NCBI GenBank assembly: GCA_963751165.1
Contig: CAVVTP010000028.1
Location: 62,001-126,000 of the forward strand
Reading direction: 5' to 3'
Length of the DNA stretch: 64,000 bases
Source: Roseiarcus sp963751165
GTDB lineage: Bacteria > Pseudomonadota > Alphaproteobacteria > Rhizobiales > Beijerinckiaceae
How positions within the stretch are numbered: the first letter of the stretch is position 1; the number at the start of each line of letters is the position of its first letter. This document shows positions 39,645-47,880 of this stretch, piece by piece. Both the position numbers and the translations under genes were made by a program. The notes beneath the pieces were generated by a model, which had not been told where the DNA came from, searched no databases, and saw only the letters and a program-made list of their open reading frames with translations.

Positions 39645-40667
39645 CTATCGACTCGACTTTCGCACCGTAGCGTCCGGCAGGCGCAGCCGGTAGCCGACCG
39701 GCAGCAGCCTGAGGCCGGTGCGCGCCTCGATCTCGCCCCATAGGCCGCGCGGCAGAAACAGGGCGAACGAGATAGCGACCACGCCGAGGCCCGCCATGTA
39801 CCAGACGCCGTTCTCGCCGAACTCGTTTTGCACCAGGAAGAACAGGACCGCCCCCAGGATCGGCCCCTCGAACGTGCCGAGGCCCCCGACCAGCGCCATC
39901 AGGATCATGTAGGCGGTCCACTGCACGCCGAAATTGGTCTTCGGCTGGAACGTGACCGAGGTCGCGAGCCAGAGCACGCCCGCCAGCGCGCAGCCGAACG
40001 CCGCCAGTATGAACACGGTCCGCTTGGCGGCTAGAACGTTTACGCCGATCGAGGCTGCAGCCTCCTCGTCGTCGCGGATCGCCTGCACCGAAGCCCCGAA
40101 CGGACTGCGCAACAGGACGAAGATCGCGCTGAGCAGCGCCAGCATCGAGCCGAGCGTAAGCCAGTAGTTCGCCGCGAGCCGCTCGGCGTGGCTAAATGCG
40201 TTGAGCGAGATCATCGATGTGCCCGTCTCCCCCTGGATGAGCGGGTCGAGGTTGACCATGAGATGCAACGCCTCGGCGAGCACCCACATGCCAATCGAGA
40301 ATTCGCCGCCCCTGAGGCGCAGCATGAAGAAGGAGACGGGGACCGCGAGCAGCGCCGCGCCAACCGCCCCCGCGAGCAGCGCGGGATAGGCGGGAAAACC
40401 CGCCGCCGCGAGGCGGATGGCGAAATAGGCGCCGATTCCGAAGAACGCCTGCTGCCCGACCGAGACGAGACCGGCATAGCCCGCGAGCGCGTTCCACATC
40501 GCCGCGAGAATGACGTAGACGAACAGGGTCGTGAGCTTGTCGACCACATTGGCTCCGGCGAAAAGCGGCGTCACCGCCAGCGCCAGGACGACAACGGCGA
40601 CGACGATCCCGAAGGCGGCCAATTCGCGCGTCCAGCGCTCGACGGAAAATTTCTGCGCCTCGATCAT
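39645..40667 (-). CDS. LIV-type ABC transporter permease (LivM family)
   Basis: A 340-residue permease with about nine membrane helices; GYAGLVSVGQQAFFGIGAY and the cytoplasmic EAA-like SPFGASVQAIRDDEEAAASI followed by LVGGLGTFEGPILGAVLFF are LivM hallmarks. The ATG at 40667 overlaps the stop of the LivH gene as ATGA. Together with the LivH-type partner it forms the inner-membrane channel of the transporter. Confidence 0.93.
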   Translation of the reverse strand: MIEAQKFSVERWTRELAAFGIVVAVVVLALAVTPLFAGANVVDKLTTLFVYVILAAMWNALAGYAGLVSVGQQAFFGIGAYFAIRLAAAGFPAYPALLAGAVGAALLAVPVSFFMLRLRGGEFSIGMWVLAEALHLMVNLDPLIQGETGTSMISLNAFSHAERLAANYWLTLGSMLALLSAIFVLLRSPFGASVQAIRDDEEAAASIGVNVLAAKRTVFILAAFGCALAGVLWLATSVTFQPKTNFGVQWTAYMILMALVGGLGTFEGPILGAVLFFLVQNEFGENGVWYMAGLGVVAISFALFLPRGLWGEIEARTGLRLLPVGYRLRLPDATVRKSSR

Positions 40668-41566
40668 CCCCGAAGCCCCAGCGCCGAACGCAGGCCGCCG
40701 CGCGCCCGCGCCCAGTCTCGGAACAGGCGAAGGGCAAGCACCGCGAGGAAGGTCAGATGGCCGGCAAGCAGAAACCACTTCGGGTTGATGGCGGCGCCGA
40801 TCGATTGCGCGAGCCCGAGAACTATTCCGCCGATGAGCGTGCCCCACAACGACCCGATGCCGCCGATCACGACGGCCTCGAACGCGAAGATGAGTTGCAT
40901 CGGTCCGGAGTATGGATCGAAGGTCGCCCGCATGGCGAGCATCGTGCCGGCGATCGCGACGGTAGCGACCGCGATCGCGGCGGCCACCGCATAGACGGCG
41001 CGCGCGTTGATTCCGACGAGCTCGGCGGTGTCGGGATCCTCCGCCGTGGCCCGGATCGCGCAGCCGAGAGATGTGTATTTCAGAAAGAGCGACAGTCCGC
41101 CGAGCAGCGCCACGGCGAGGGCGAAGATCAGCGTCGCGAGATAGCTGAGGCTGAACTGATTCGTCACTTCGTAGCTGTCGAACACGAGGTCGCCGATCAT
41201 GTCGCCAAGCGAGCGCGTATCGGCGCCGTAGGCCTCGAACAGGAGGTTCTGGAGCGCAATCGACAATCCGAAGGTCGCCAGCAGCGGCACGAGCATGCCC
41301 GACCGGAGGCTTCGCTCGAGGATGCCCCGCTGCAGCGCCCAGCCGACCGCGGCCATGATCGGCAGCACCGCGACGAGCGACAGGAAGGGCGAAATGCCGA
41401 AGGCGTTGGATATCGAGAAGACGAGGAAGGCGGCGAGGATCGCGAGGTCGCCGTGGGCGAGGTTGATGATCCGCATGACGCCGAACATCAGCGACAGGCC
41501 GCAGGCGAGCAGCGCGTAATAGCCGCCGAGCAGCACGCCCTGGGCGAAGAGGTTGACGAAGCTCAT
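40664..41566 (-). CDS. LIV-type ABC transporter permease (LivH family)
   Basis: A 300-residue permease with eight to nine helices. GVLLGGYYALLACGLSLMFG at the N-terminus, RIINLAHGDL and SLGCAIRATAEDPDTAELVG are LivH motifs, and VIGGIGSLWGTLIGGIVLG is the conserved near-C-terminal loop. GGGGAGGGC precedes the ATG at 41566. Four-base ATGA overlaps with the genes on both sides show a tightly coupled operon. Confidence 0.94.
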   Translation of the reverse strand: MSFVNLFAQGVLLGGYYALLACGLSLMFGVMRIINLAHGDLAILAAFLVFSISNAFGISPFLSLVAVLPIMAAVGWALQRGILERSLRSGMLVPLLATFGLSIALQNLLFEAYGADTRSLGDMIGDLVFDSYEVTNQFSLSYLATLIFALAVALLGGLSLFLKYTSLGCAIRATAEDPDTAELVGINARAVYAVAAAIAVATVAIAGTMLAMRATFDPYSGPMQLIFAFEAVVIGGIGSLWGTLIGGIVLGLAQSIGAAINPKWFLLAGHLTFLAVLALRLFRDWARARGGLRSALGLRG

Positions 41567-42288
41567 GCCCTCCCCCGCGCCGGCGTCCGGCCCAGGCCGA
41601 AATAGGCGTCGACGATCTGGTCGCGCGACATGGCCTGCGCCGGCCCGTCGAGAACGATCCTCCCCTCGAGCATGCACATCACGCGCGTCGCGACGCTGAG
41701 CGCCCGCGTCAGCTCCTGCTCGACCAGAACGAGCGTCGCTCCCCCCTGAAGGACGAGACGCATCGACCGGTAAAGCTGTTCGACGACCACAGGCGCCAGT
41801 CCGAGCGACACTTCGTCAAGCAGGATGAGGCGCGGATTGGTCATGAGCGCGCGCCCGATGGCGGCGGCTTGCCGCTCTCCGCCCGAAAGGTTTGCGGCCA
41901 GCGCGTCCCGGCGGGCGCCGAGCATCGGGAAGAGCTCCATCACCCTGGCAAGCGTCCAGTAGCCGCGACGGCCGACCCGCATTGCGACCTTGAGGTTTTC
42001 CTCGACCGACATGCCGCCGAACAGCCGTCGGCCCTCGGGTACGAGCGCGATGCCCCGCGCGACCCGCTTGTGCGCGCGCAATGCCGTGACGTCGGCGCCT
42101 TCGAACGCGATTCGTCCCCCGGCCGGGGGATGAGCGCCGGCGATGGCGCGCAGCAATGTCGACTTGCCGGCGCCGTTCGCGCCGACGAGCGCGACGATCT
42201 CGCCTTCGTCGACCGCGAACGAGACCTCGCGCACCGCCTGGAGCAGGCCGTGTCGCACGTCGAGCTTCTCGACGGCGAGCAGACTCAC
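41563..42288 (-). CDS. LIV-type ABC transporter ATP-binding protein (LivF family)
   Basis: A 241-residue ATPase with Walker A GANGAGKSTLL, the Q-loop region VPEGRRLFGGMSVEENL, signature LSGGERQAAAIGRALM and Walker B RLILLDEVSLGLAPV. The start is GTG 42288, whose last bases overlap the preceding stop (GTGA); it gives the normal LivF length. LivF pairs with LivG to energise the permeases. Confidence 0.94.
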   Translation of the reverse strand: MSLLAVEKLDVRHGLLQAVREVSFAVDEGEIVALVGANGAGKSTLLRAIAGAHPPAGGRIAFEGADVTALRAHKRVARGIALVPEGRRLFGGMSVEENLKVAMRVGRRGYWTLARVMELFPMLGARRDALAANLSGGERQAAAIGRALMTNPRLILLDEVSLGLAPVVVEQLYRSMRLVLQGGATLVLVEQELTRALSVATRVMCMLEGRIVLDGPAQAMSRDQIVDAYFGLGRTPARGRA

Positions 42289-43025
42289 GTTGCGCCGCTC
42301 CCGAGATAAGCGTCGACCACCGTCGCGTCGGCCATCACCGCCCTCGGGTCGCCGTCGGCGATGACGCGGCCCGACACCATGCAGACGAGCCGCTCGACCA
42401 CCTGCAGAAGGACATGGACGATGTGTTCGATCCACACGATCGCCATGCCGCGCCGCCGCATCTCCCGGATCGTCTCGACCAGCTGCACCGTCTCCTCGTC
42501 GGTGAGCCCGCCACCGATCTCGTCGAGCAGCACGACGACGGGGTCGGTCGCCAGCACCCGAGCGAGCTCGAGCCGCTTCCGGTCGAGCAGGCCGAGGGTC
42601 TCGGCCCTGCGGTTGACCGCGCCGAGCATGTCGCAGAGCTCGAGCGAATCCATGCAGCTCTGGTAGGCTCTCGCCCCCCGGTGGCGGCCGCCCGCCGTCG
42701 CCGCGACATAAACGTTTTCAAACACGGTCATGCCCCCGAAGGGTCTAGGCACCTGATGGGTCTTGGCGATTCCTAGCCGGCTTCGTTCGGAGGCGTCCGC
42801 CGTCGTCACGTCGGCGCCGCGGAAGCGCACGGTTCCGCCCGATGAGGGCAGGCCGCCGGAGAGCACGCTGAGCAGCGTGGTCTTGCCGGCGCCGTTGGGC
42901 CCGACGATACCGACGGCCTCGTCCGCGCCGATCGAGAAGCTCACGTCGTCGAGAACCGTCAGCGCGCCGAACCGCTTCATGAGTCCGGCGCCGCTGAGGA
43001 TCGCGCCTGCCGGCGGCGAAGCCAC
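42285..43025 (-). CDS. LIV-type ABC transporter ATP-binding protein (LivG family)
   Basis: A 246-residue ATPase with Walker A GPNGAGKTTLLSVL, KTHQVPRPFGGMTVFENV and Walker B VVVLLDEIGGGLT. The signature, normally LS-GQQR, reads LGLLDRKRLELARVLA, a degenerate form that I associate with one LivG subgroup. The GTG start at 43025 keeps the first strand (ILSGAGLMKRFGA); an internal ATG would remove it. It starts ten bases after the binding-protein stop. Confidence 0.92.
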   Translation of the reverse strand: MASPPAGAILSGAGLMKRFGALTVLDDVSFSIGADEAVGIVGPNGAGKTTLLSVLSGGLPSSGGTVRFRGADVTTADASERSRLGIAKTHQVPRPFGGMTVFENVYVAATAGGRHRGARAYQSCMDSLELCDMLGAVNRRAETLGLLDRKRLELARVLATDPVVVLLDEIGGGLTDEETVQLVETIREMRRRGMAIVWIEHIVHVLLQVVERLVCMVSGRVIADGDPRAVMADATVVDAYLGSGAT

Positions 43026-43035
43026 TTCAGTCGGC

Positions 43036-44370
43036 TCAGGCGTTGTAGGGCTTCAGTTCTGCCTGTACAGGAACGTTCTTGTCGTTGGCGTTTTCCGTAA
43101 TCGGCATCTCTAGCTTGTATTTACTGCCCGGCTTGGCCTTGACCCACTGTGTGCCGATGATGGGGGTGTTAACGCAGTTCGGCACCGGACCCTTGGTGAA
43201 GTCGATCGTTCCGACGGTCGTTGAGGCCCTGAGCGTGCTGATCGCCTTGGCCACCCTCGCCTTGTCCAACGGTTCCGCACTGGCCTGCAGGGCGGCGACG
43301 CCGGCGTCGAATAGAGACATCGTCGCGCCGAGCTGTTGCGTCCACTGCTTGCCCGAAGCCTTCTCGTAGCCGTCGGCGATCTCCTTCGAGGAGAGGCCCG
43401 TCAGCGACGATTTGTAGGGGAAGTCCCTGTGCCAGTAGCACGCGCTGGCGAGGCCCGGCCCGAGCGACCCGAGCGCCTCGACCTGGGAAGGGAAGAGGCC
43501 GGTCTTGGCGATCTGCGCGATCTTGACCATCTTGGTGTACCCCTGCTGCGCGGCCTGCCGCCAGAAGGTGGCGAAGTCGGGCGGGATCGGGAAGGTGTTG
43601 AAGATCTCGCAGTTCTCGGCCTTGAACTTGGCGATCTGCGACGAAAAGTCGGTCGTGCCGTCCTCGTAGCCGCCCGGATCGACGATCGTGAAGCCCGCCT
43701 TTGCCAGGGCGGGCGCGAGATGATTGCGGATCCCGTTGCCGTCGGCGTCGTTGGGATAGAGAACCGCGACCTTCTTGTTGGTCTTCACCGGCCCGTTCCA
43801 CTGCGAGACGTAGCAGTTGAAGAAGTCGTGGGCGCCGAAGCTGAAGAGATAGCTCCACTTGAACGGCGACGGCTGGCCCGGCTTGGCGCCGCGGCCGAAA
43901 TAGAACGCCTCCCACGGCATGACCGTCGAAAGGCTTGGCACGCCGGCCCCCTCGCAGGCGTCAGCGACCGGGTTGACCACCTCCGGGGTCGACGTCGCCA
44001 GCATCAGGTTGACCTTGTCGCTCTCGATCAGCTCCTTGGCGAGTTGGCCGGCGCGGACCGGGTCCGACTGCGTGTCCTTATTGATGATCTCCACGGCGTA
44101 TTTCTTGCCGCCGATCGTCACGCCCGGCGCCAGCGCTTTGCGGACCAGCGTCAGAATATAGGGATCGGTTTCGCCGAAACCTGCGAGCGGCCCGGTCACT
44201 GGGCTCACGAAGCCGACCTTGATCGTCGCGTCCGCCGCAAAGGCCCTGGTCGACAGCGAGAGCGGCCCGACGAAAGCGAGCGCGCCGGCGCCGGTCGATC
44301 TGATGAACCCGCGCCGCGTGACTCCGGCTTCAACCTCGCCGGCCTGAGCACCTGTTTTGCCTTTTTCCAC
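43036..44370 (-). CDS. LIV-type ABC transporter substrate-binding protein (Tat-exported)
   Basis: A 444-residue Peripla_BP_6 protein. The leader has the twin-arginine motif TRRGFIRSTGAGALAFVG and ends near AFAADATI. IKVGFVSPVTGPLAGFGE, ELIESDKVNLMLATSTPEV and YPNDADGNG follow the family pattern. It begins the operon binding protein, LivG, LivF, LivH, LivM, alcohol dehydrogenase, and sets its specificity. An amide, amino acid or aromatic ligand is possible; the dehydrogenase downstream suggests an alcohol or a compound metabolised through one. Confidence 0.92.
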   Translation of the reverse strand: MEKGKTGAQAGEVEAGVTRRGFIRSTGAGALAFVGPLSLSTRAFAADATIKVGFVSPVTGPLAGFGETDPYILTLVRKALAPGVTIGGKKYAVEIINKDTQSDPVRAGQLAKELIESDKVNLMLATSTPEVVNPVADACEGAGVPSLSTVMPWEAFYFGRGAKPGQPSPFKWSYLFSFGAHDFFNCYVSQWNGPVKTNKKVAVLYPNDADGNGIRNHLAPALAKAGFTIVDPGGYEDGTTDFSSQIAKFKAENCEIFNTFPIPPDFATFWRQAAQQGYTKMVKIAQIAKTGLFPSQVEALGSLGPGLASACYWHRDFPYKSSLTGLSSKEIADGYEKASGKQWTQQLGATMSLFDAGVAALQASAEPLDKARVAKAISTLRASTTVGTIDFTKGPVPNCVNTPIIGTQWVKAKPGSKYKLEMPITENANDKNVPVQAELKPYNA

Positions 44371-44502
44371 ATGTTCCTCCCGTTTTCGTAGGAGAAGCGA
44401 TTGTCGGAAGCGATCATCCGCTCGCCGCGCTTGCGCGGCTGGCTGGAGGCCCGCACGCTCCGACTCGCTCTCCCTTTGTTGACGTCGCGCTTAGGAGCGC
44501 AC

Positions 44503-44520
44503 GTTCTCCCCGGGGAGAAC
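44503..44520. promoter_or_regulatory. 18-bp perfect palindrome upstream of the LIV-type operon
   Basis: GTTCTCCCCGGGGAGAAC is perfectly self-complementary and lies about 133 bases before the binding-protein start at 44370, the place for an operator. No adjacent regulator gene identifies the binding protein. The surrounding gap 44371-44684 has no gene; it also holds a short inverted repeat (GCCGCCAT at 44612, ATGGCGGC at 44671) of a dispersed repeat type. Confidence 0.5.
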
Positions 44521-44684
44521 CTTTCGGCGCACAACCCGTGAGACTGTTGTCGATTGTGGGCCAGCCCCGGCCTCCCCGTCAATCGGTCTCGACCGACCCG
44601 AATCGAATTCCGCCGCCATTGCGAACGCTGCGCGCTGCTGCGCCGCGCCGCTTCGCTCCTTGCGATGACGATGGCGGCACTGTT

Positions 44685-45548
44685 CTAGAGAGACGCGAGG
44701 ATCTTGCGCGCCGCTTTCAGATGCGGAATGTCGACCATCCTGCCATCGATCCCGAGCGTTCCCGCGCCCGGGTTCGCCTCGAATGCGGCGACGATCTTTC
44801 GAGCGCGCTCGATTTCGGCGTCGGAAGGCGCATAGCAGCGGTTGATCGCAGCGACCTGGTCAGGGTGGATCGCCATCCGCCCGGAAAATCCGTCGCGCCG
44901 CGAGCGCCGGCAGTCGCGCTCGAATCCGTCCATGTCGCGAAAATCGACGAACACCGTGTCGATCGCGGGGACCTCGGCCGCCGCCGCCGCGAACAGACAT
45001 TGGGCGCGCGCGGCCTCGTAGGGAAAGGTCCAGGCGCGGTCTTCCTCGCGATTCGCGGTCGCCCCGAGGGCGGCGGCCAGATCCTCGCCGCCCCAGGTCA
45101 GCGCCGCGAGCCGCGGATGGGCCGGCGCGTAGGAGCCGAGCGCGAACATCGCCTTCGCAGTCTCCGTCGCCACGATCGCGAGCTTGATGGAACCCTGCAC
45201 CATTCCAGATCGCGCCTCGAGCGCGTCGAGATAGTTTGCGATCCGCTCGACGTCCGCCGCGCCGTTCGCCTTCGGGATCATCAGCGCGTCGAGGCCGGGC
45301 CGCACGACCGCGACGAGGTCGTCGAGCGTGAGGCCGGTGTCGAGCGCGTTGACGCGGACGAAGAACGACCAGTCACGGTTCTCCCCGCGGTCGACGAGGC
45401 CCGCGACGCGCGCCCGCGCGGCGGCCTTTTGCGGCGGAGCAACGGAATCCTCGAGGTCGAGAATCAGCGCGTCGGCGCCGGACGCGATCGCCTTCGCGAA
45501 CTTGCGCTCGGAATCGCCGGGGACGAACAGAAGCGAGCGCAGTTTCAT
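44685..45548 (-). CDS. HpcH/HpaI aldolase/citrate lyase family protein (CitE-like)
   Basis: A 287-residue TIM-barrel CoA-ester lyase relative. RSLLFVPGDSERKFAKAI, ADALILDLEDSVAPPQK, the metal-binding TWGGEDLAAALGA and GFSGRMAIHPDQVAAIN are family hallmarks (acidic residues in LEDS and GGED). The ATG at 45548 fits the family; upstream codons do not. Members cleave malyl-, citramalyl- or methylmalyl-CoA or act as thioesterases. It lies upstream of the LIV-type operon on the same strand, separated by 314 bases, so it may be independently transcribed. Confidence 0.9.
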   Translation of the reverse strand: MKLRSLLFVPGDSERKFAKAIASGADALILDLEDSVAPPQKAAARARVAGLVDRGENRDWSFFVRVNALDTGLTLDDLVAVVRPGLDALMIPKANGAADVERIANYLDALEARSGMVQGSIKLAIVATETAKAMFALGSYAPAHPRLAALTWGGEDLAAALGATANREEDRAWTFPYEAARAQCLFAAAAAEVPAIDTVFVDFRDMDGFERDCRRSRRDGFSGRMAIHPDQVAAINRCYAPSDAEIERARKIVAAFEANPGAGTLGIDGRMVDIPHLKAARKILASL

Positions 45549-45669
45549 GGCCAGGTTTCCGCTACGGGAGAGGCGCGGCCTCAAGACTAGGACGCGCCCA
45601 ATGCGCCAGTCTTACTATTGGGCTTGAACGGAAATAGCGAGGTCAACAACCAAACGAGTTGTATTTTAG

Positions 45670-45698
45670 TTGCATTCCGCTTCGTCACGAGCTATAGA
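45670..45698 (+). promoter_or_regulatory. Predicted sigma-70 promoter
   Basis: TTGCAT (45670-45675) and TATAGA (45693-45698) are 17 bases apart and read toward the gene at 45862. The interval 45549-45861 is otherwise without a gene and is less GC-rich than its surroundings. Confidence 0.45.
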
Positions 45699-45861
45699 GC
45701 TGGAAAGCAGAGTTCGGATCGAGCTTCAGGCTCGCGCGTGGGAGGCAGTCCTCAGTCATCTGCACGAATTGGGCTGTTTGGTTCCAGGCGGCTCCCTAGG
45801 CTTGGCGCAGCGTTTTGATCAAAGGGTCGATTTGGGGACGAGAACGGGCGGGTGTTACGAC

Positions 45862-46603
45862 GATGACAACGCGTGCTTCGAATGTCGCGAGTGCGGCGCC
45901 GTATGAATATCCGTTCCTTGCCCTCCCCCTCCAGGAAGGCGACATCGTGCGGACCTACGAGCAGGTCGCGCCGGAGAGCGTGGGCGCCGAGCGCGTCATT
46001 GCCGTCTCCGACCAGGCCGGAAGGTCGGACCTCCTTTCCGAGCTCGATCGGCTCGGGATCGATGCCGATCCGAACGATCCGCGCGTCGGCCGCCTGCTCC
46101 GCATCACGAAAGAACGCAGGGCGCAGGGCTACGCCTACGAGGCGGCCGACGCCTCGTTCGAGCTTCTCGCCCGAGGCGTGCTCGAAGGCGTGCCGAAGTT
46201 CTTCGACGTGGAGGGTTTCCATGTGGGCGTCGAGCGAAAGATCGTCGCTCCGGGCGTCACCTATTCGGCCTCGCAGGCGGTGGTCAAGATTCGCATCGGC
46301 AAGCAGCGGCTCATCTCCGCCGCCGAGGGTAACGACCCGTTCAACGCGCTCGATCTTGCGCTGCGCAAGGACCTTGGCGTCTACCAGATGCATATCGAGG
46401 ACCTCGAGCTGCGCGACTACGGCGTGCGCGTTTTCCAGGGCGGCGCCGACGCGGTGACGCGGGTGCTGACCGAGTTCGGCGACGGGGCGGGCGAAACCTG
46501 GTCGACGGTCGGGGTGTCAGGGAACATCATCGACGCCTCGCTCGAGGCTCTGGTCGACGCGATCGTCTACAGGTTGGTGAAGCTCGGCGTGCCGGCACAG
46601 TAA
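45862..46603 (+). CDS. Free-standing citramalate synthase C-terminal (LeuA regulatory) domain
   Basis: The 246 residues correspond to the C-terminal half of CimA-type (R)-citramalate synthases: the linker with SVGAERVIAVSDQAGRSDLL, GYAYEAADASFELLARGVLE, then the LeuA dimer domain with ISAAEGNDPFNALDLALRKD and STVGVSGNIIDASLEALVDA. The catalytic HMGL-like TIM barrel of about 300 residues is missing; the 310 bases upstream cannot encode it. The frame is intact with a new 22-residue N-terminus and a plausible promoter at 45670. It could be a stable regulatory remnant that binds isoleucine and interacts with full-length LeuA/CimA, or a pseudogene fragment. Confidence 0.82.
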
Positions 46604-46649
46604 CCGTACTCAAACGAAGGCTTCCGGTCGGGCGGCCGGCCCGGATTGT

Positions 46650-46666
46650 CACCACCTCAGGTGGTG
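46650..46666 (+). promoter_or_regulatory. Perfect hairpin that masks the acyltransferase ribosome binding site
   Basis: CACCACCT (46650-46657) and AGGTGGTG (46659-46666) pair perfectly around one base. The AGGTGG half is the only good Shine-Dalgarno sequence for the ATG at 46673, so a folded mRNA would hide it. Translational control is inferred. Confidence 0.5.
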
Positions 46667-46672
46667 GTCCAA

Positions 46673-47722
46673 ATGGATCGAGGAGCGCGCGTCACGTCGC
46701 TGGATGGCTTGCGCGGCATCGCTGCGATTTCCGTCATGGTGTTCCACTTCAACATCTTCTTTTTACCACAGGCGCGCCTGCCGTTCCTTGGCCACGCTTA
46801 TCTTGCCGTTGATTTGTTCTTCCTGCTCAGCGGCTTCGTGATGGCTCACGTCTATGGGCGCCTGCTGGCGTCGAACTGGCGCGCGCATTGGCGGCGATTT
46901 GCTCTCGCCCGTTTCGCGCGCATTTATCCCTTGTTCTCGATTACGACGCTGGCCCTGGTGGTTCTGGTCGCCATGCACCGCGTTCCAACGAATCTCGTGT
47001 CGTTGTCGGGTCGTTCGCTCGCCCTCCAACTCCCCCTCATGCAGCAATGGTGTTCTGGCCTGAGTTGGAACTATCCATCCTGGTCCATCAGCACGGAGGC
47101 CGAAGCCTATCTCTATTTTGTTCTCGCCGCCGGGTTGCTGCTCACTGGAAAATATCCGCGTCTTATGGCCGTCTGCTGCATTGCAATGTTAGCCGCATTG
47201 AGCCTTAGCGACGGGGGAGGCATCAATTATTTTGTCGGGGTGCGGGCGCTGCTGCGAACGATCGCTGGTTTTTCCTTTGGTGTTCTCCTCTATCGAGCGC
47301 ATTTACGACCCAACCAATTTCCGCGCCATTGGGCTGGCGTTCTCGCGGTCGTGCTCACGGGCGCGTCTGCCATTTCTCGAATGGATTTTCTCGCGGTCTG
47401 CGGGTTCGCTTGCCTGATCTACTATAGCGTCACCGCCACGAACTTATTCGGCAAGCTGCTAAACTCACCCGCTCTCTCCGCGCTCGGTAGCTGGTCGTAC
47501 TCAATATACCTGTTGCATGCGCCCGTGCATTTTGCGGTGATGGCGGCCCTCGTCGCATATCGCCATCCCGTCACCCAACTCGATTCGCCGAGCGCACGTG
47601 TGTTGCTCTTGGCGACCGCCCTCGCCGTCATCGCTTTGGCCGCTGTTCATTATCGTTATGTCGAAACGCCTTTACGCCAGTGGTTGCTCTGTACGGCATC
47701 ACTCTCGCATCGAGCGGCGTAA
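46673..47722 (+). CDS. Acyltransferase 3 family membrane protein (OafA-like)
   Basis: A 349-residue membrane O-acyltransferase with about ten helices: RVTSLDGLRGIAAISVMVFH (family His), YLAVDLFFLLSGFVMAHVYG, FALARFARIYPLFS and the late SWSYSIYLLHAPVHF. It probably acetylates a surface polysaccharide. The ATG at 46673 is preferred to an upstream in-frame TTG at 46646. The gene is visibly less GC-rich than its neighbours, with many TTT, ATT and TAT codons, suggesting acquisition by transfer. The other acyltransferase 3 gene at 18481 is only distantly similar. Confidence 0.9.
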   Translation: MDRGARVTSLDGLRGIAAISVMVFHFNIFFLPQARLPFLGHAYLAVDLFFLLSGFVMAHVYGRLLASNWRAHWRRFALARFARIYPLFSITTLALVVLVAMHRVPTNLVSLSGRSLALQLPLMQQWCSGLSWNYPSWSISTEAEAYLYFVLAAGLLLTGKYPRLMAVCCIAMLAALSLSDGGGINYFVGVRALLRTIAGFSFGVLLYRAHLRPNQFPRHWAGVLAVVLTGASAISRMDFLAVCGFACLIYYSVTATNLFGKLLNSPALSALGSWSYSIYLLHAPVHFAVMAALVAYRHPVTQLDSPSARVLLLATALAVIALAAVHYRYVETPLRQWLLCTASLSHRAA

Positions 47723-47789
47723 TGATTTGAGAGGACTCGCCTGTCGGTTGACGCCCTTCATTTCCACGATTCCTGGGGGCGCCATGCGG

Positions 47790-47880
47790 GCGCCGCGATC
47801 ATTGCGAACAACGCGACACGAGGGGCGCCGCCGCTATCCTACGATCCCTCGGATTGCTTTGTCGCGTCGCTCCTCTCACT
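47790..47880. repeat. Dispersed intergenic repeat (TTGCGA/GCAATCC type)
   Basis: The interval contains ATCATTGCGAACAACGCGAC and, about 70 bases on, GGATTGCTTTGTCGCGTCGC followed by TCCTCTC. This matches a common bacterial repeat with the pattern GGATTGCTTCGTCGCTTCGC; a shorter relative lies at 44612-44678. The stop codon and last residues (SDATKQSEGS) of the DUF5996 gene are inside it. Confidence 0.6.
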
